This document shows positions 24,891 through 31,763 of a DNA stretch of 64,000 nt, piece after piece; the stretch's first letter is position 1; every line of letters begins with the position of its first letter. Source of the stretch: an uncultured Pelagibacteraceae bacterium. Lineage in GTDB: Bacteria > Pseudomonadota > Alphaproteobacteria > Pelagibacterales > Pelagibacteraceae. The position numbers and the translations under genes are program-made. A model generated the notes under the pieces. That model ran no database searches and was not told the DNA's origin. It saw only the letters and a program-made list of their open reading frames with translations. The DNA is taken from positions 1-64,000 of the forward strand of contig CACNSS010000005.1 of NCBI GenBank assembly GCA_902623215.1, read 5' to 3'.

Positions 24891-25111
24891 TATTTTCAAA
24901 AAAATACTTTGATCTTATCTTTATCTTAATTATGGGCTTTGGCATGAGTTTGCTTATGACCCTTATTATTACTTATATTAATACTGGTATGGATAAAGAT
25001 TATATCTCCAGATTCCTAAAAGCTTGGATGATAAGTTTACCGATAGCAATCATAGCTGCTCTTATACTTGGCCCACCTATTAAAAAATTTGTAGATAAAA
25101 TAACTAAATAA
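24887..25111 (+). CDS. DUF2798 membrane protein
   Basis: A 74-residue protein with two helices. It carries the DUF2798 layout: GFGMSLLMTLIITYINTG in helix one and FLKAWMISLPIAIIAALILGPPIKKFVDKI in helix two. Its function is not known. The ATG overlaps the stop of the GST-kappa-like gene by four bases (ATGA), showing coupling. Such two-helix proteins may be scaffolds for larger membrane complexes. Confidence 0.82.
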   Translation: MIFSKKYFDLIFILIMGFGMSLLMTLIITYINTGMDKDYISRFLKAWMISLPIAIIAALILGPPIKKFVDKITK

Positions 25112-25125
25112 TTATATTTTAGAAT

Positions 25126-25461
25126 ATGAGTAATTTGTCAGGATATATATTTCTTCTATTGGCAATTATCTTAGGCATAACTTCGAATGGTTTTTTAAAA
25201 TCAACTAATGGATTTACGAATATTGGCCCAACAATTTTTTGTGTAATATCAATAGTTGCTTGTATTTTTTGTTTATCTAAAGCAATGAATATTATTCCAG
25301 TTGGTTTCACTTATGCAACTTATGGCGGATTAACTATTACTGCAGTTACATTATTTGGTGTATTTAAATATAATCAAATACCAAATCTTTATGGAATTAT
25401 AGGAATAATATTAATTATTATTGGTGTAATTTTACTCAATACACTTGGTAAGGCTACTTAG
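25126..25461 (+). CDS. Small multidrug resistance (SMR) fold protein lacking the conserved glutamate
   Basis: A 111-residue, four-helix protein. Ungapped alignment with EmrE over helix 1 is straightforward, from YIYL/YIFL to GFT/GFT. The essential EmrE Glu14 falls on Gly17 here, and the Trp63 region (AIWSGVG) reads ATYGGLT. The later helices (NIIPVGFTYA, LYGIIGIILIIIGVILLN) fit SMR. Loss of the proton/substrate-coupling acid makes classical drug/proton antiport unlikely. It may be a subunit of a heterodimer, a flippase-like protein or a scaffold. It lies 14 bp after DUF2798, and its 3' end overlaps the convergent hisN-like gene by 8 bp. Confidence 0.75.
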   Translation: MSNLSGYIFLLLAIILGITSNGFLKSTNGFTNIGPTIFCVISIVACIFCLSKAMNIIPVGFTYATYGGLTITAVTLFGVFKYNQIPNLYGIIGIILIIIGVILLNTLGKAT

Positions 25462-26260
25462 CCACGGGTTTTAATATTTTGACTATTCTTTTGTGAAGTT
25501 TTTTGTTTGGCGCACAAATAATGTTTCCTGCTTTTTTTGCATCCTCATTTTTCCATGTGGTAACTATTCCCTCGGCCGCTCTTATTATGGGAATTAGAGC
25601 ATGGATATCCCAAATTTTATTTCCACATTGAATTACAATATCTATTTTTCCCTCTGCAAAATGTGAATAACTTAGAGCATCAGCACACGGAAATTGCATT
25701 CGTTTTAATATTTGTGGTATTTTTTTTTGTTGGTTTAAAGATAAACTACCGTGAAATGCAGCCGACAATTTCATATTTTTGAAAGTTGATTTTTTATTCA
25801 CTTTTAGTCTTTTTTTATTTCCATTTTCACACACAAAAGCAGATTTATCTGTTTCGTTAAAATAATATTTTTTTAAAATTGGAAAATTAGCAAGACCTAA
25901 AATTGGTATTCCTTTGAAATTTAGTGAAATGAGGTTACTCCAAGTTGGGTTACCTATAACGAAAGACCTTGTGCCATCTATTGGGTCAATAACCCAGGAA
26001 AAATCACTTTTAGTTTTTTTATTTTTAACTTCTTCACCTATAATTTGATGAGTGGGAAATTTATTACTAATCTCTTTTCTTATAAATTTTTCAAAAGCTA
26101 TATCTGCGTTAGTAACAGGGTCATAACCTGTGCCCTTTAACTTATTTGAAACTTTAAATGGCTTGTTTAATTTTAAGAAATAAAATCTAGTAAGTTTATT
26201 TGCTAAATTGTTAAGAAATTTAGAGTATTTTTTATATTCTGAAGATTTTAATTTAATCAC
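25454..26260 (-). CDS. hisN: Inositol monophosphatase-family protein, HisN-like histidinol-phosphatase
   Basis: A 268-residue member of the FIG/IMPase superfamily. Metal and substrate motifs are DPVTNADIAFEKFIR (about 46-60), IIGEEV, WVIDPIDGTRSFVIGNPTWSNLISL (about 89-113) and the C-terminal IWDIHALIPIIRAAEGIVTTW. The extended WVIDPIDGTRSF is characteristic of the HisN branch (histidinol phosphate to histidinol), which replaces HisB-type phosphatase in alphaproteobacteria. The other his gene in the window is hisI at 38420. The true substrate could also be inositol phosphate or another sugar phosphate. Confidence 0.75.
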   Translation of the reverse strand: MIKLKSSEYKKYSKFLNNLANKLTRFYFLKLNKPFKVSNKLKGTGYDPVTNADIAFEKFIRKEISNKFPTHQIIGEEVKNKKTKSDFSWVIDPIDGTRSFVIGNPTWSNLISLNFKGIPILGLANFPILKKYYFNETDKSAFVCENGNKKRLKVNKKSTFKNMKLSAAFHGSLSLNQQKKIPQILKRMQFPCADALSYSHFAEGKIDIVIQCGNKIWDIHALIPIIRAAEGIVTTWKNEDAKKAGNIICAPNKKLHKRIVKILKPVAK

Positions 26261-26325
26261 AAGAGACTATTACAATTTAATTTGTATTGATTAAAGTAAA
26301 ATTTTAAATAATCATAAGAATCATT

Positions 26326-27426
26326 ATGAAAATTGAACTTTCAAATAATAAAGTTTTTTTTGAAAATCAAGGATCCAAAAAAGAAATACACCCATTCTGG
26401 TTGAGAGAAAGAGTGAACGGTGTAGATTTTGTTGATAAAGGTACCAAACAAAGATTATTTGATCCAACAACGCTCAATCAAAATATTGAAATAAATAAAG
26501 TTAATTTAACTGACAAATTTTTAGAGATTTCATTTAATGATGGAGTTGAAACAAAAATATCAATTCAAAGTATCTTTGAAGAATATTCTGATATTAATGA
26601 TATAAAATTTATTAAAAAAGCTAAATGGGACTCTTCTTTAAGAAATCCAAATAATTTTCAGTTCAGTGAAAATATATTTGAAGAAAAAATAATGTATGAA
26701 GCTTTAATAAGTTTCTATAAATATGGTTTCATTATTTTCAAAAAAGTGCCGACAGAAAACAATTTCTTAGTAAAATTTGCAAATTCTATAGGTAGTATAA
26801 GGAGAACAAATTTTGGTGAATTCTTTAATGTAAAATCAAAACCCAATCCTAATGATCTAGCTTATACATCTTTGCCTTTAGCACCTCATACTGATAATCC
26901 TTATAGAAATCCTGTTCCATGTATTCAAATATTACATTGCATTGAAAATGCAGTTGAGGGTGGACATTCTACTTTGGTAGATGGCTTTACAGTTACAGAG
27001 GAATTAAAAGAAAAATATCCTGAATATTATAAAATTTTAACTGAGGTGAAGGTAAAATACCAATTTATAGATAAGGATGTAATATTAGAGAATTGGGCTG
27101 AGATGATTGAATTAGATGAAAATAAGAATTTTAAACAAGTTAGATTTAGCCCAAGGTTAGATTTTGTTCCATTAATTGATAAAAACAAATTAGATGTTTA
27201 CTATAAGGCAAGAAATAAAATTTCTGAATTGTATAATTCGAGCAAATATAGAATTGAATTTAAACTTCTTCCAGGAGATCTATTAATGATGGATAATTAT
27301 CGACTTCTTCATGGAAGGACATCCTTTAATGCTAATGAGGGTAATAGATTTCTTCAAGGTTGTTATATAGATTATGATAGTACTGAAGGAAAAATTAAGC
27401 ATTTAAGAAGAAAATTTAATATATAA
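26326..27426 (+). CDS. 2-oxoglutarate/Fe(II) dioxygenase, gamma-butyrobetaine/trimethyllysine dioxygenase type
   Basis: A 366-residue enzyme. The N-terminal domain of about 90 residues (IHPFWLRERV) matches the small domain of gamma-butyrobetaine hydroxylases, and the catalytic TauD-like domain follows. The iron site is His188 and Asp190 in APHTDNPYRNP with a distal His near 329 (NYRLLHGRTSF). The Arg in the following segment (GNRFLQGCYIDYD) probably binds 2-oxoglutarate. Bacterial members hydroxylate gamma-butyrobetaine or related quaternary amines, fitting an organism that uses methylated amines, but the substrate is inferred. It starts 65 bp from the divergent hisN-like gene. Confidence 0.8.
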   Translation: MKIELSNNKVFFENQGSKKEIHPFWLRERVNGVDFVDKGTKQRLFDPTTLNQNIEINKVNLTDKFLEISFNDGVETKISIQSIFEEYSDINDIKFIKKAKWDSSLRNPNNFQFSENIFEEKIMYEALISFYKYGFIIFKKVPTENNFLVKFANSIGSIRRTNFGEFFNVKSKPNPNDLAYTSLPLAPHTDNPYRNPVPCIQILHCIENAVEGGHSTLVDGFTVTEELKEKYPEYYKILTEVKVKYQFIDKDVILENWAEMIELDENKNFKQVRFSPRLDFVPLIDKNKLDVYYKARNKISELYNSSKYRIEFKLLPGDLLMMDNYRLLHGRTSFNANEGNRFLQGCYIDYDSTEGKIKHLRRKFNI

Positions 27427-27427
27427 A

Positions 27428-27607
27428 TTATTTATTAAAACAATTATTCACTAATATTGCCATTAATATCCAAATGACAAAAGTTTCACCATGGGTGAAA
27501 GAATAATCCGCTCCAGCAAAACCAGCAACTATATTAATTGCATAAATAATTATGGTAGAGACCAATAAACTTAAGAATAATTTTACTATTCCATTAATAT
27601 ATTTCAC
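27428..27607 (-). CDS. Small two-helix membrane protein, GTG start
   Basis: A 59-codon minus-strand frame starts with GTG at 27607 (an in-frame stop lies four codons upstream, so no longer version exists) and stops at 27428, one base from the convergent dioxygenase stop. The product has two hydrophobic helices (about 6-30 and 43-56) joined by a loop AGADYSFTHGETF. The balanced composition, tight 3' junction and lack of other coding in the interval support it. The function is unknown. It occupies the left third of the 535-bp gap after the dioxygenase. Confidence 0.55.
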   Translation of the reverse strand: MKYINGIVKLFLSLLVSTIIIYAINIVAGFAGADYSFTHGETFVIWILMAILVNNCFNK

Positions 27608-27747
27608 ATTAAAACTTTAACTATTCTCAATATTTATGCAAATGAAAATTTTCTATTAATAAGTGAAATTATTTCAGATGCCGGAATATTATTAAATACC
27701 TAGGTTGTATTCAAGAAATATATTTTCAGAAAATTTAAATAAATTTA

Positions 27748-27776
27748 TTGATTACAACCTAATCAAAATTTAATCT
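27748..27776 (+). promoter_or_regulatory. Promoter for the structured RNA, overlapped by an inverted repeat
   Basis: TTGATT (27748-27753) and TAATCT (27771-27776) are spaced exactly 17 bp and place transcription start near 27783. A 9-bp perfect inverted repeat, TAGGTTGTA (27701-27709) and TACAACCTA (27753-27761), has its right arm inside this promoter. This suggests control by looping or by a bound regulator. Positions are by eye only. Confidence 0.4.
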
Positions 27777-27797
27777 TTAATTAAGGAGGTAGCTTTA

Positions 27798-27824
27798 ATG
27801 AATCAAACACCACCTGATACTTAG
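27798..27824 (+). CDS. 8-codon mini-ORF MNQTPPDT
   Basis: ATG at 27798 lies 8 bases after an ideal GGAGG, and the frame reads MNQTPPDT then TAG. The two consecutive prolines are a known ribosome-stalling context. It is supported only by the very good ribosome binding site and its place in a structured transcript; it may serve translation-dependent RNA folding rather than make a functional peptide. Confidence 0.3.
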   Translation: MNQTPPDT

Positions 27825-27901
27825 CTGGGTATTTTCATACTTCATAAAAACGTAAATAAAAAATATAAAGTCCATTCGGACTTAAATGCCAGAACGGCAA
27901 A

Positions 27902-27947
27902 TTAGGGGCTGCTCTTTTGGTTAATTGACTAAAGAGCAAACCCCTAA
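27902..27947 (+). terminator. Two-part stem-loop terminator
   Basis: TTAGGGG (27902-27908) pairs with CCCCTAA (27941-27947) and GCTCTTT (27911-27917) with AAAGAGC (27931-27937), with small internal bulges, followed by T-rich sequence. It ends the structured RNA and sits 15 bp from the stop of the convergent methyltransferase gene, so it probably serves both strands. Confidence 0.7.
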
Positions 27948-27961
27948 ATTATTTTCTTAAT

Positions 27962-28669
27962 TTATCTATTCAAAACTAGACAAATCAATTTATCTTGAAA
28001 AGATATTTGTTTTTTATACTTTTTTTTTATTTCATTTAAACCACTAGATATTAACTTATGGCTCATCCCCAACAACACCGATATATATTTACTCTTTACC
28101 ATTTCCATATATTTTTTCTTTGAAATTTTAACTTTGTAACTAAACCCTCTAACGAGTTTTCCTTTGAATGAATATGAAATTGATTTAATAATTTTCTTAT
28201 CTCTTATTAAGGCTTTTTTCAGTTTTTTTCTCATAATCGAAAATGTTGGAATTTCATTATTAATGGGGTCTAGAGTAAAAATAATAATTTTACCGTTTGG
28301 ATTTAGTAATGTCTTCGACAATTTAAGTATAGTCTTAATATCTTTAATTTTAAAAAGATGAATAGTTTGTTTTAATAAAATTAGATCAAATCTTTTTTTA
28401 TTCTTTTTTAAAAATTTAAGTGCATCAATTTTTTTAAAAATTATTCTTTTATCCCTATCTTTATGATTTTCTATATCTATACCTGTAGATTTTCTCTTTA
28501 AGCTTAACTTTGATGACAAGCTTCCTAGTATCTTACCCCTGCCACAACCAATATCTAAAATCTGACTGTGTTTACTTAATTTAACTTGTTTTAATAAAAA
28601 ATTATTAAAAGATTTAATATAAGACGGTGATGAAAGCCAAGTTTTGTTGTCCCAATTTTTTAATGACAC
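27962..28669 (-). CDS. Class I SAM-dependent methyltransferase
   Basis: A 235-residue protein. Motif I is ILDIGCGRGKILGSL (about 39-53), the acidic end of strand 2 lies in STGIDIENH, and motif IV-like FDLILLKQTIHLF is near 95-107. A LNPNGKIIIFTLDPI strand follows. The substrate is unknown. Its 5' end overlaps the DUF4396 gene by 10 bp, so it is the last gene in a unit with DUF4396 and a cupredoxin. The Lys-rich C-terminal half is typical of this genome and carries no extra domain I recognise. Confidence 0.78.
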   Translation of the reverse strand: MSLKNWDNKTWLSSPSYIKSFNNFLLKQVKLSKHSQILDIGCGRGKILGSLSSKLSLKRKSTGIDIENHKDRDKRIIFKKIDALKFLKKNKKRFDLILLKQTIHLFKIKDIKTILKLSKTLLNPNGKIIIFTLDPINNEIPTFSIMRKKLKKALIRDKKIIKSISYSFKGKLVRGFSYKVKISKKKYMEMVKSKYISVLLGMSHKLISSGLNEIKKKYKKQISFQDKLICLVLNR

Positions 28670-29106
28670 GCAATATTAAATTTTTTTAGTCTCCAATAAT
28701 TATAAGGCCAAGGTGTTAAGAACCCAACTAAGAGCATAATTGGAACTACCCACCAAGTAAGAATTGCACCACCTGTTAAAAAGTAATCAGTCAAATTCAT
28801 CATGATCTCCATACTTATCATTGATATAAAACTCATTCCCATTGCTGTTTTTAATGCTTTAGAAAAATCAAAACTTTGTCGAATTAAGATTATTGTCTCT
28901 AAAATAATACTTGTAATTAGTCCGTTTATGATAGCTAAAGTCATTATTCCTATAACTGGGAATGGAATCTTAGTTAGTTGGAAAAATAAAATAGTACCAA
29001 AATCACCAATTGCACAACCCAATAAACACCAACCAGTGTTTTTTGCACTTCTTTTCCATGTATGTTTACACGACCAATTAAAATTGGCATTGACTGCATT
29101 GTCCAT
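28660..29106 (-). CDS. DUF4396 membrane protein
   Basis: A 148-residue protein with four hydrophobic segments. The N-terminal SCKHTWKRSAKNTGWCLLGCAIGDFGTI and the Met-rich segment AMGMSFISMISMEIMMNLTDYFLT match DUF4396. The latter contains a Met/Asp cluster suited to metal binding. DUF4396 proteins often sit beside copper-handling genes. Here the neighbour (4 bp upstream) is a cupredoxin with a Met/His-rich loop, so a role in copper transport or trafficking is inferred. Confidence 0.72.
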   Translation of the reverse strand: MDNAVNANFNWSCKHTWKRSAKNTGWCLLGCAIGDFGTILFFQLTKIPFPVIGIMTLAIINGLITSIILETIILIRQSFDFSKALKTAMGMSFISMISMEIMMNLTDYFLTGGAILTWWVVPIMLLVGFLTPWPYNYWRLKKFNIACH

Positions 29107-29110
29107 TAAA

Positions 29111-29614
29111 TTAGTTTATATCAACTTTAGCAATCATTCCAACTTGATAATGACCTGGCACGTTGCATGCAATTTCAATATTTACGGCATTATCAAATTT
29201 CCAAATGATATCTTCCTTTTCTTTTGGTGCTAACAAAACACTGTTACTATGTGAATGACCCATAGCTTTATCCATTTTTGCCATTTTTTTCATTTTTTCT
29301 TTGTCAATTGAATCAGCTAAAAGTATTTCATTTTCAACCATTCTTTCCATTTCAGGCTGATGCTTCATGTGCATCATTTTATTTGCTATATTAAATTCGT
29401 GGACTAACTCGCCCACATTTTCAACTTCGAACTTTATTGTTTCACCTGCTTTAATTTGAAAAGAACTAGGTTCATAGTAATTATCATACATCTTTACTTT
29501 TATGATTCGATTAACATCGCTTTCTTTTCCTTTAGATCCAATTTTCATGTTTTTATCTGCAAAAGATGGGAAGGAGTATAGTACTAAAATAAATAATGTT
29601 ATAATCTGTTTCAT
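29111..29614 (-). CDS. Periplasmic cupredoxin-like copper protein with Met/His-rich insertion
   Basis: I choose the ATG at 29614 (frame open to 29638), because it gives MKQIITLFILVLYSFPSFADK, a clean signal peptide. The mature part (about 145 residues) is a plastocyanin/azurin-type domain: YYEPSSFQIKAGETIKFEVENVGELVHEFNI with a His ligand, and the C-terminal IACNVPGHYQVGM holding Cys, His and Met of a type 1 copper site. Between them lies an insertion of about 60 residues rich in Met, His and Glu (MMHMKHQPEMERM and KKMAKMDKAMGHSH). That insertion could bind extra copper. It heads the DUF4396/methyltransferase unit. Confidence 0.82.
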   Translation of the reverse strand: MKQIITLFILVLYSFPSFADKNMKIGSKGKESDVNRIIKVKMYDNYYEPSSFQIKAGETIKFEVENVGELVHEFNIANKMMHMKHQPEMERMVENEILLADSIDKEKMKKMAKMDKAMGHSHSNSVLLAPKEKEDIIWKFDNAVNIEIACNVPGHYQVGMIAKVDIN

Positions 29615-29684
29615 GGTTAAGTAAATAATGAATTTCACATTTTTAACAATGGGTCAAATTATACAAGTATGATAATGTATATTA

Positions 29685-30365
29685 ATGATTTTTAAACAAT
29701 TATTCGACAATAGATCATCAACATATACATATCTTATTTCTTCTGGGGAAGGAAGAGAAGCTTTAATAATTGACCCTGTAATAGAAAATGTAAATGAATA
29801 CATTAATTTATTAAAAAAACTTAATTTAAAACTTGTCAAAGTTATTGATACTCATATACATGCAGATCACGTAACTGGTGCCTCAAAATTAAAAGACATT
29901 ACAAAATGCTCTAGAATAATGGGCGATCATACTCCCGCTGATACGGTTGAAATCAGAGTTAAAGATGATGAGTATATTAATTTAGATAATATCAAATTAA
30001 GAGCTATGTATACACCTGGACATACTTCAGATAGCTATAGTTTTCTGATGGATAACTATCTATTTTCTGGTGACACTTTGCTGATAAATGGGACAGGTAG
30101 AACAGATTTTCAAAATGGAAATGCTATAGACTCTTATAATTCCATATTTAATAAACTCCTAAAATTACCGGACGAAACTCTTCTTTACCCAGCTCATGAC
30201 TATAAAGGTGAAAAATTTAGCACAATTGGAAAAGAAAGAAAAAATAACCCTAGATTACAAGTTAATAGCAAAGATCAGTATATCGAAATCATGAATAATT
30301 TAGGTCTAAAAAAACCAGATCAACTTGAGGCAAATGTTTCAAGAAATATTAAACTGGGTGCTTAA
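29685..30365 (+). CDS. Metallo-beta-lactamase fold protein, ETHE1-like persulfide dioxygenase type
   Basis: A 226-residue MBL-fold hydrolase. The metal motif DTHIHADHVTGA puts ligands at about His57, His59, Asp61 and His62, with further His at GHTSDS and PAHDYKG. The THIHADH-TGA sequence and GTGRTDFQNG belong to the ETHE1/BlhA-type group that oxidises glutathione persulfide to sulfite. SFLMDNYLFSGDTLLINGTGRTD is diagnostic. It would fit sulfur turnover, but it is a single gene facing a copper-related unit, so no pathway partner is adjacent. Confidence 0.8.
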   Translation: MIFKQLFDNRSSTYTYLISSGEGREALIIDPVIENVNEYINLLKKLNLKLVKVIDTHIHADHVTGASKLKDITKCSRIMGDHTPADTVEIRVKDDEYINLDNIKLRAMYTPGHTSDSYSFLMDNYLFSGDTLLINGTGRTDFQNGNAIDSYNSIFNKLLKLPDETLLYPAHDYKGEKFSTIGKERKNNPRLQVNSKDQYIEIMNNLGLKKPDQLEANVSRNIKLGA

Positions 30366-30366
30366 A

Positions 30367-30735
30367 TTAAATTGAGGATTTAAGAGCTTTGTAAATTGCT
30401 TCTTTTTTAATTTCTCCAATACTTCTATAAACTTCTTTATTATTTTTGAAAATTAGAAGAGTTGTTTGATATTGCACATTAAACATATCTGAAATTTCTC
30501 TATTTGTTACATCAAATGCAAAATATTCAATGTTATCAAAATCATTCTTTGCTTTTTCCAAAACTTTCATTTGACTTGCGCATGAGGGACAATATTTAAT
30601 CCAAGAGCTCACTACTACAACCTTGCCTTCAGATTGTGCTTTATTAAATAATTCTTTTTTAAAAGTTGTTTCTTTTTCAATAGCATTAACATTGAATGCC
30701 AATATAAGAAAACAGAAAGATAAAAATTTTTTCAT
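30367..30735 (-). CDS. Periplasmic thioredoxin-like protein (CxxC)
   Basis: A 122-residue protein with a signal peptide (about 1-18) and a thioredoxin fold: VVVVSSWIKYCPSCASQ with Cys49 and Cys52, then EYFAFDVTNREISDMF and the cis-Pro-like strand YQTTLLIFKNNKEVYRSIG. The CPSC active site resembles thiol-disulfide proteins of the TlpA/DsbD-C type rather than cytoplasmic thioredoxin. Partners are unknown. It is 6 bp downstream of azlD on the same strand and may be the last gene of that unit; its end is one base from the convergent MBL gene. Confidence 0.78.
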   Translation of the reverse strand: MKKFLSFCFLILAFNVNAIEKETTFKKELFNKAQSEGKVVVVSSWIKYCPSCASQMKVLEKAKNDFDNIEYFAFDVTNREISDMFNVQYQTTLLIFKNNKEVYRSIGEIKKEAIYKALKSSI

Positions 30736-30741
30736 AAATTT

Positions 30742-31056
30742 TTATACAACAAATATTAAAAACCAATAAGATGCTAATCCTGAAAATATTGTCGCAACTA
30801 TACTTCTAGAGAAAATACCGATAAACATTGCAATTATTGCAGCCAATATCTTTGGATTATCATCTATTTCGAATAACCCTCTTTCATTAATAAAAATAGC
30901 TGGAAAGATTATTGCAGGAAATATTGCAGATGGCACAAATGATAATATCTCTCTAATTCTATCATTGAACATTTCCTTTTTAATTAAAGCTATCATGGAA
31001 AACCTTGTTAAATAAGTAATCAATCCACAATATAAAATTAATGCCCAGTTGCTCAT
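30742..31056 (-). CDS. azlD: AzlD-family branched-chain amino acid transport protein
   Basis: A 104-residue membrane protein with about three to four helices. The start NWALILYCGLITYLTRFSMIAL and the segment ILSFVPSAIFPAIIFPAIF are typical of AzlD, the small subunit that pairs with AzlC for branched-chain amino acid export. Its ATG overlaps the AzlC stop by four bases (ATGA), so expression is coupled. Confidence 0.85.
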   Translation of the reverse strand: MSNWALILYCGLITYLTRFSMIALIKKEMFNDRIREILSFVPSAIFPAIIFPAIFINERGLFEIDDNPKILAAIIAMFIGIFSRSIVATIFSGLASYWFLIFVV

Positions 31057-31745
31057 GCTTTTTTATTTTTCCTTGTTAATATCATTGCAGTGAATAATCC
31101 TGCTAGAGCTGCAACAATAACGTAAGCTTTAAAAGGAATATAATTATATCCAAAAGTCGCTACCAAACCTGAAATAATTATTACAATCACATTTATAAAT
31201 TTTCTAAAGTCATTAACCAATAAAGCTAAAAAAGTTAAAGGAACTGCAAAACTTAATCCGAGTTTTTCTGGAATTGCTGCTCCAAGTATAATCCCTAAAA
31301 ATGTTGTCGATTGCCAAATTACCCAACAAGTAGCTCCTCCACCTACTAAGTGAAAGTATCTATTATGGTCCTTATTCTTTTTTAAATATTCATTTGAAAT
31401 TGCAAATGCCTGATCGATTAAAAAATAGGATATAATAATCTTCCAAATCAATTTCAAATCTGACAAATGTTCTGATATCACAGCTCCGTAAAGCAAATGT
31501 CTGGAGTTCACTGCACCAACCGAACTGATTATTACTAAAGAAGATGCACCACCAGAAAATAATTGCAATAAAACTATCTGAGAAGCGCCGCCAAAAATAA
31601 TTAAAGACATTGCCATTGTTTCAATTGGAGTAAATCCAACATCAATAGCGAGAACTCCAAAAATTAAACCAAAGGGAACAACCGGAATCATCAGTGGGCT
31701 TACATCAATAATTCCCTTTAAAAAAACTTTTAAGTTACTTTTCAT
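31053..31745 (-). CDS. azlC: AzlC-family branched-chain amino acid exporter subunit
   Basis: A 230-residue membrane protein with about seven to eight helices. AzlC signatures are PFGLIFGVLAIDVGFTPIETMAMSLIIFGGASQIVLLQL (about 24-63) and GAVNSRHLLYGAVISEHL (about 80-97). Together with AzlD it is expected to export branched-chain or related amino acids. It follows the iron transporter ATPase gene at a distance of 18 bp on the same strand, so it may be co-transcribed; a functional link to iron is not evident. Confidence 0.87.
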   Translation of the reverse strand: MKSNLKVFLKGIIDVSPLMIPVVPFGLIFGVLAIDVGFTPIETMAMSLIIFGGASQIVLLQLFSGGASSLVIISSVGAVNSRHLLYGAVISEHLSDLKLIWKIIISYFLIDQAFAISNEYLKKNKDHNRYFHLVGGGATCWVIWQSTTFLGIILGAAIPEKLGLSFAVPLTFLALLVNDFRKFINVIVIIISGLVATFGYNYIPFKAYVIVAALAGLFTAMILTRKNKKA

Positions 31746-31763
31746 TTTTCTAAAAGGTTTTTA

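Larger units (their letters stand above)
27781..27950 (+). ncRNA. Candidate structured small RNA with a mini-ORF
   Basis: No ORF explains this stretch, but it holds consecutive hairpins: GTAT/ATAC (27829-27840), AAGTCC-ATTC-GGACTT (27868-27883), TGCC/GGCA (27887-27899) and a large two-part stem at 27902-27947 followed by T-rich sequence. A canonical AAGGAGG at 27783-27789 precedes an 8-codon ORF. The segment AGGAGGT (27784-27790) can pair with ACCACCT (27809-27815) inside that ORF, with one mismatch, which would hide the ribosome binding site. The picture is a short transcript of about 170 nt, either a dual-function regulatory RNA or a leader remnant. I cannot match it to a known RNA family. 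Confidence 0.5.

Noticed and set aside
27781-27950. tmRNA, 4.5S RNA or RNase P RNA
   Set aside because: No tRNA-like ends, no tag ending in Ala-Ala, no conserved 4.5S tetraloop core or RNase P P4 sequence could be found.
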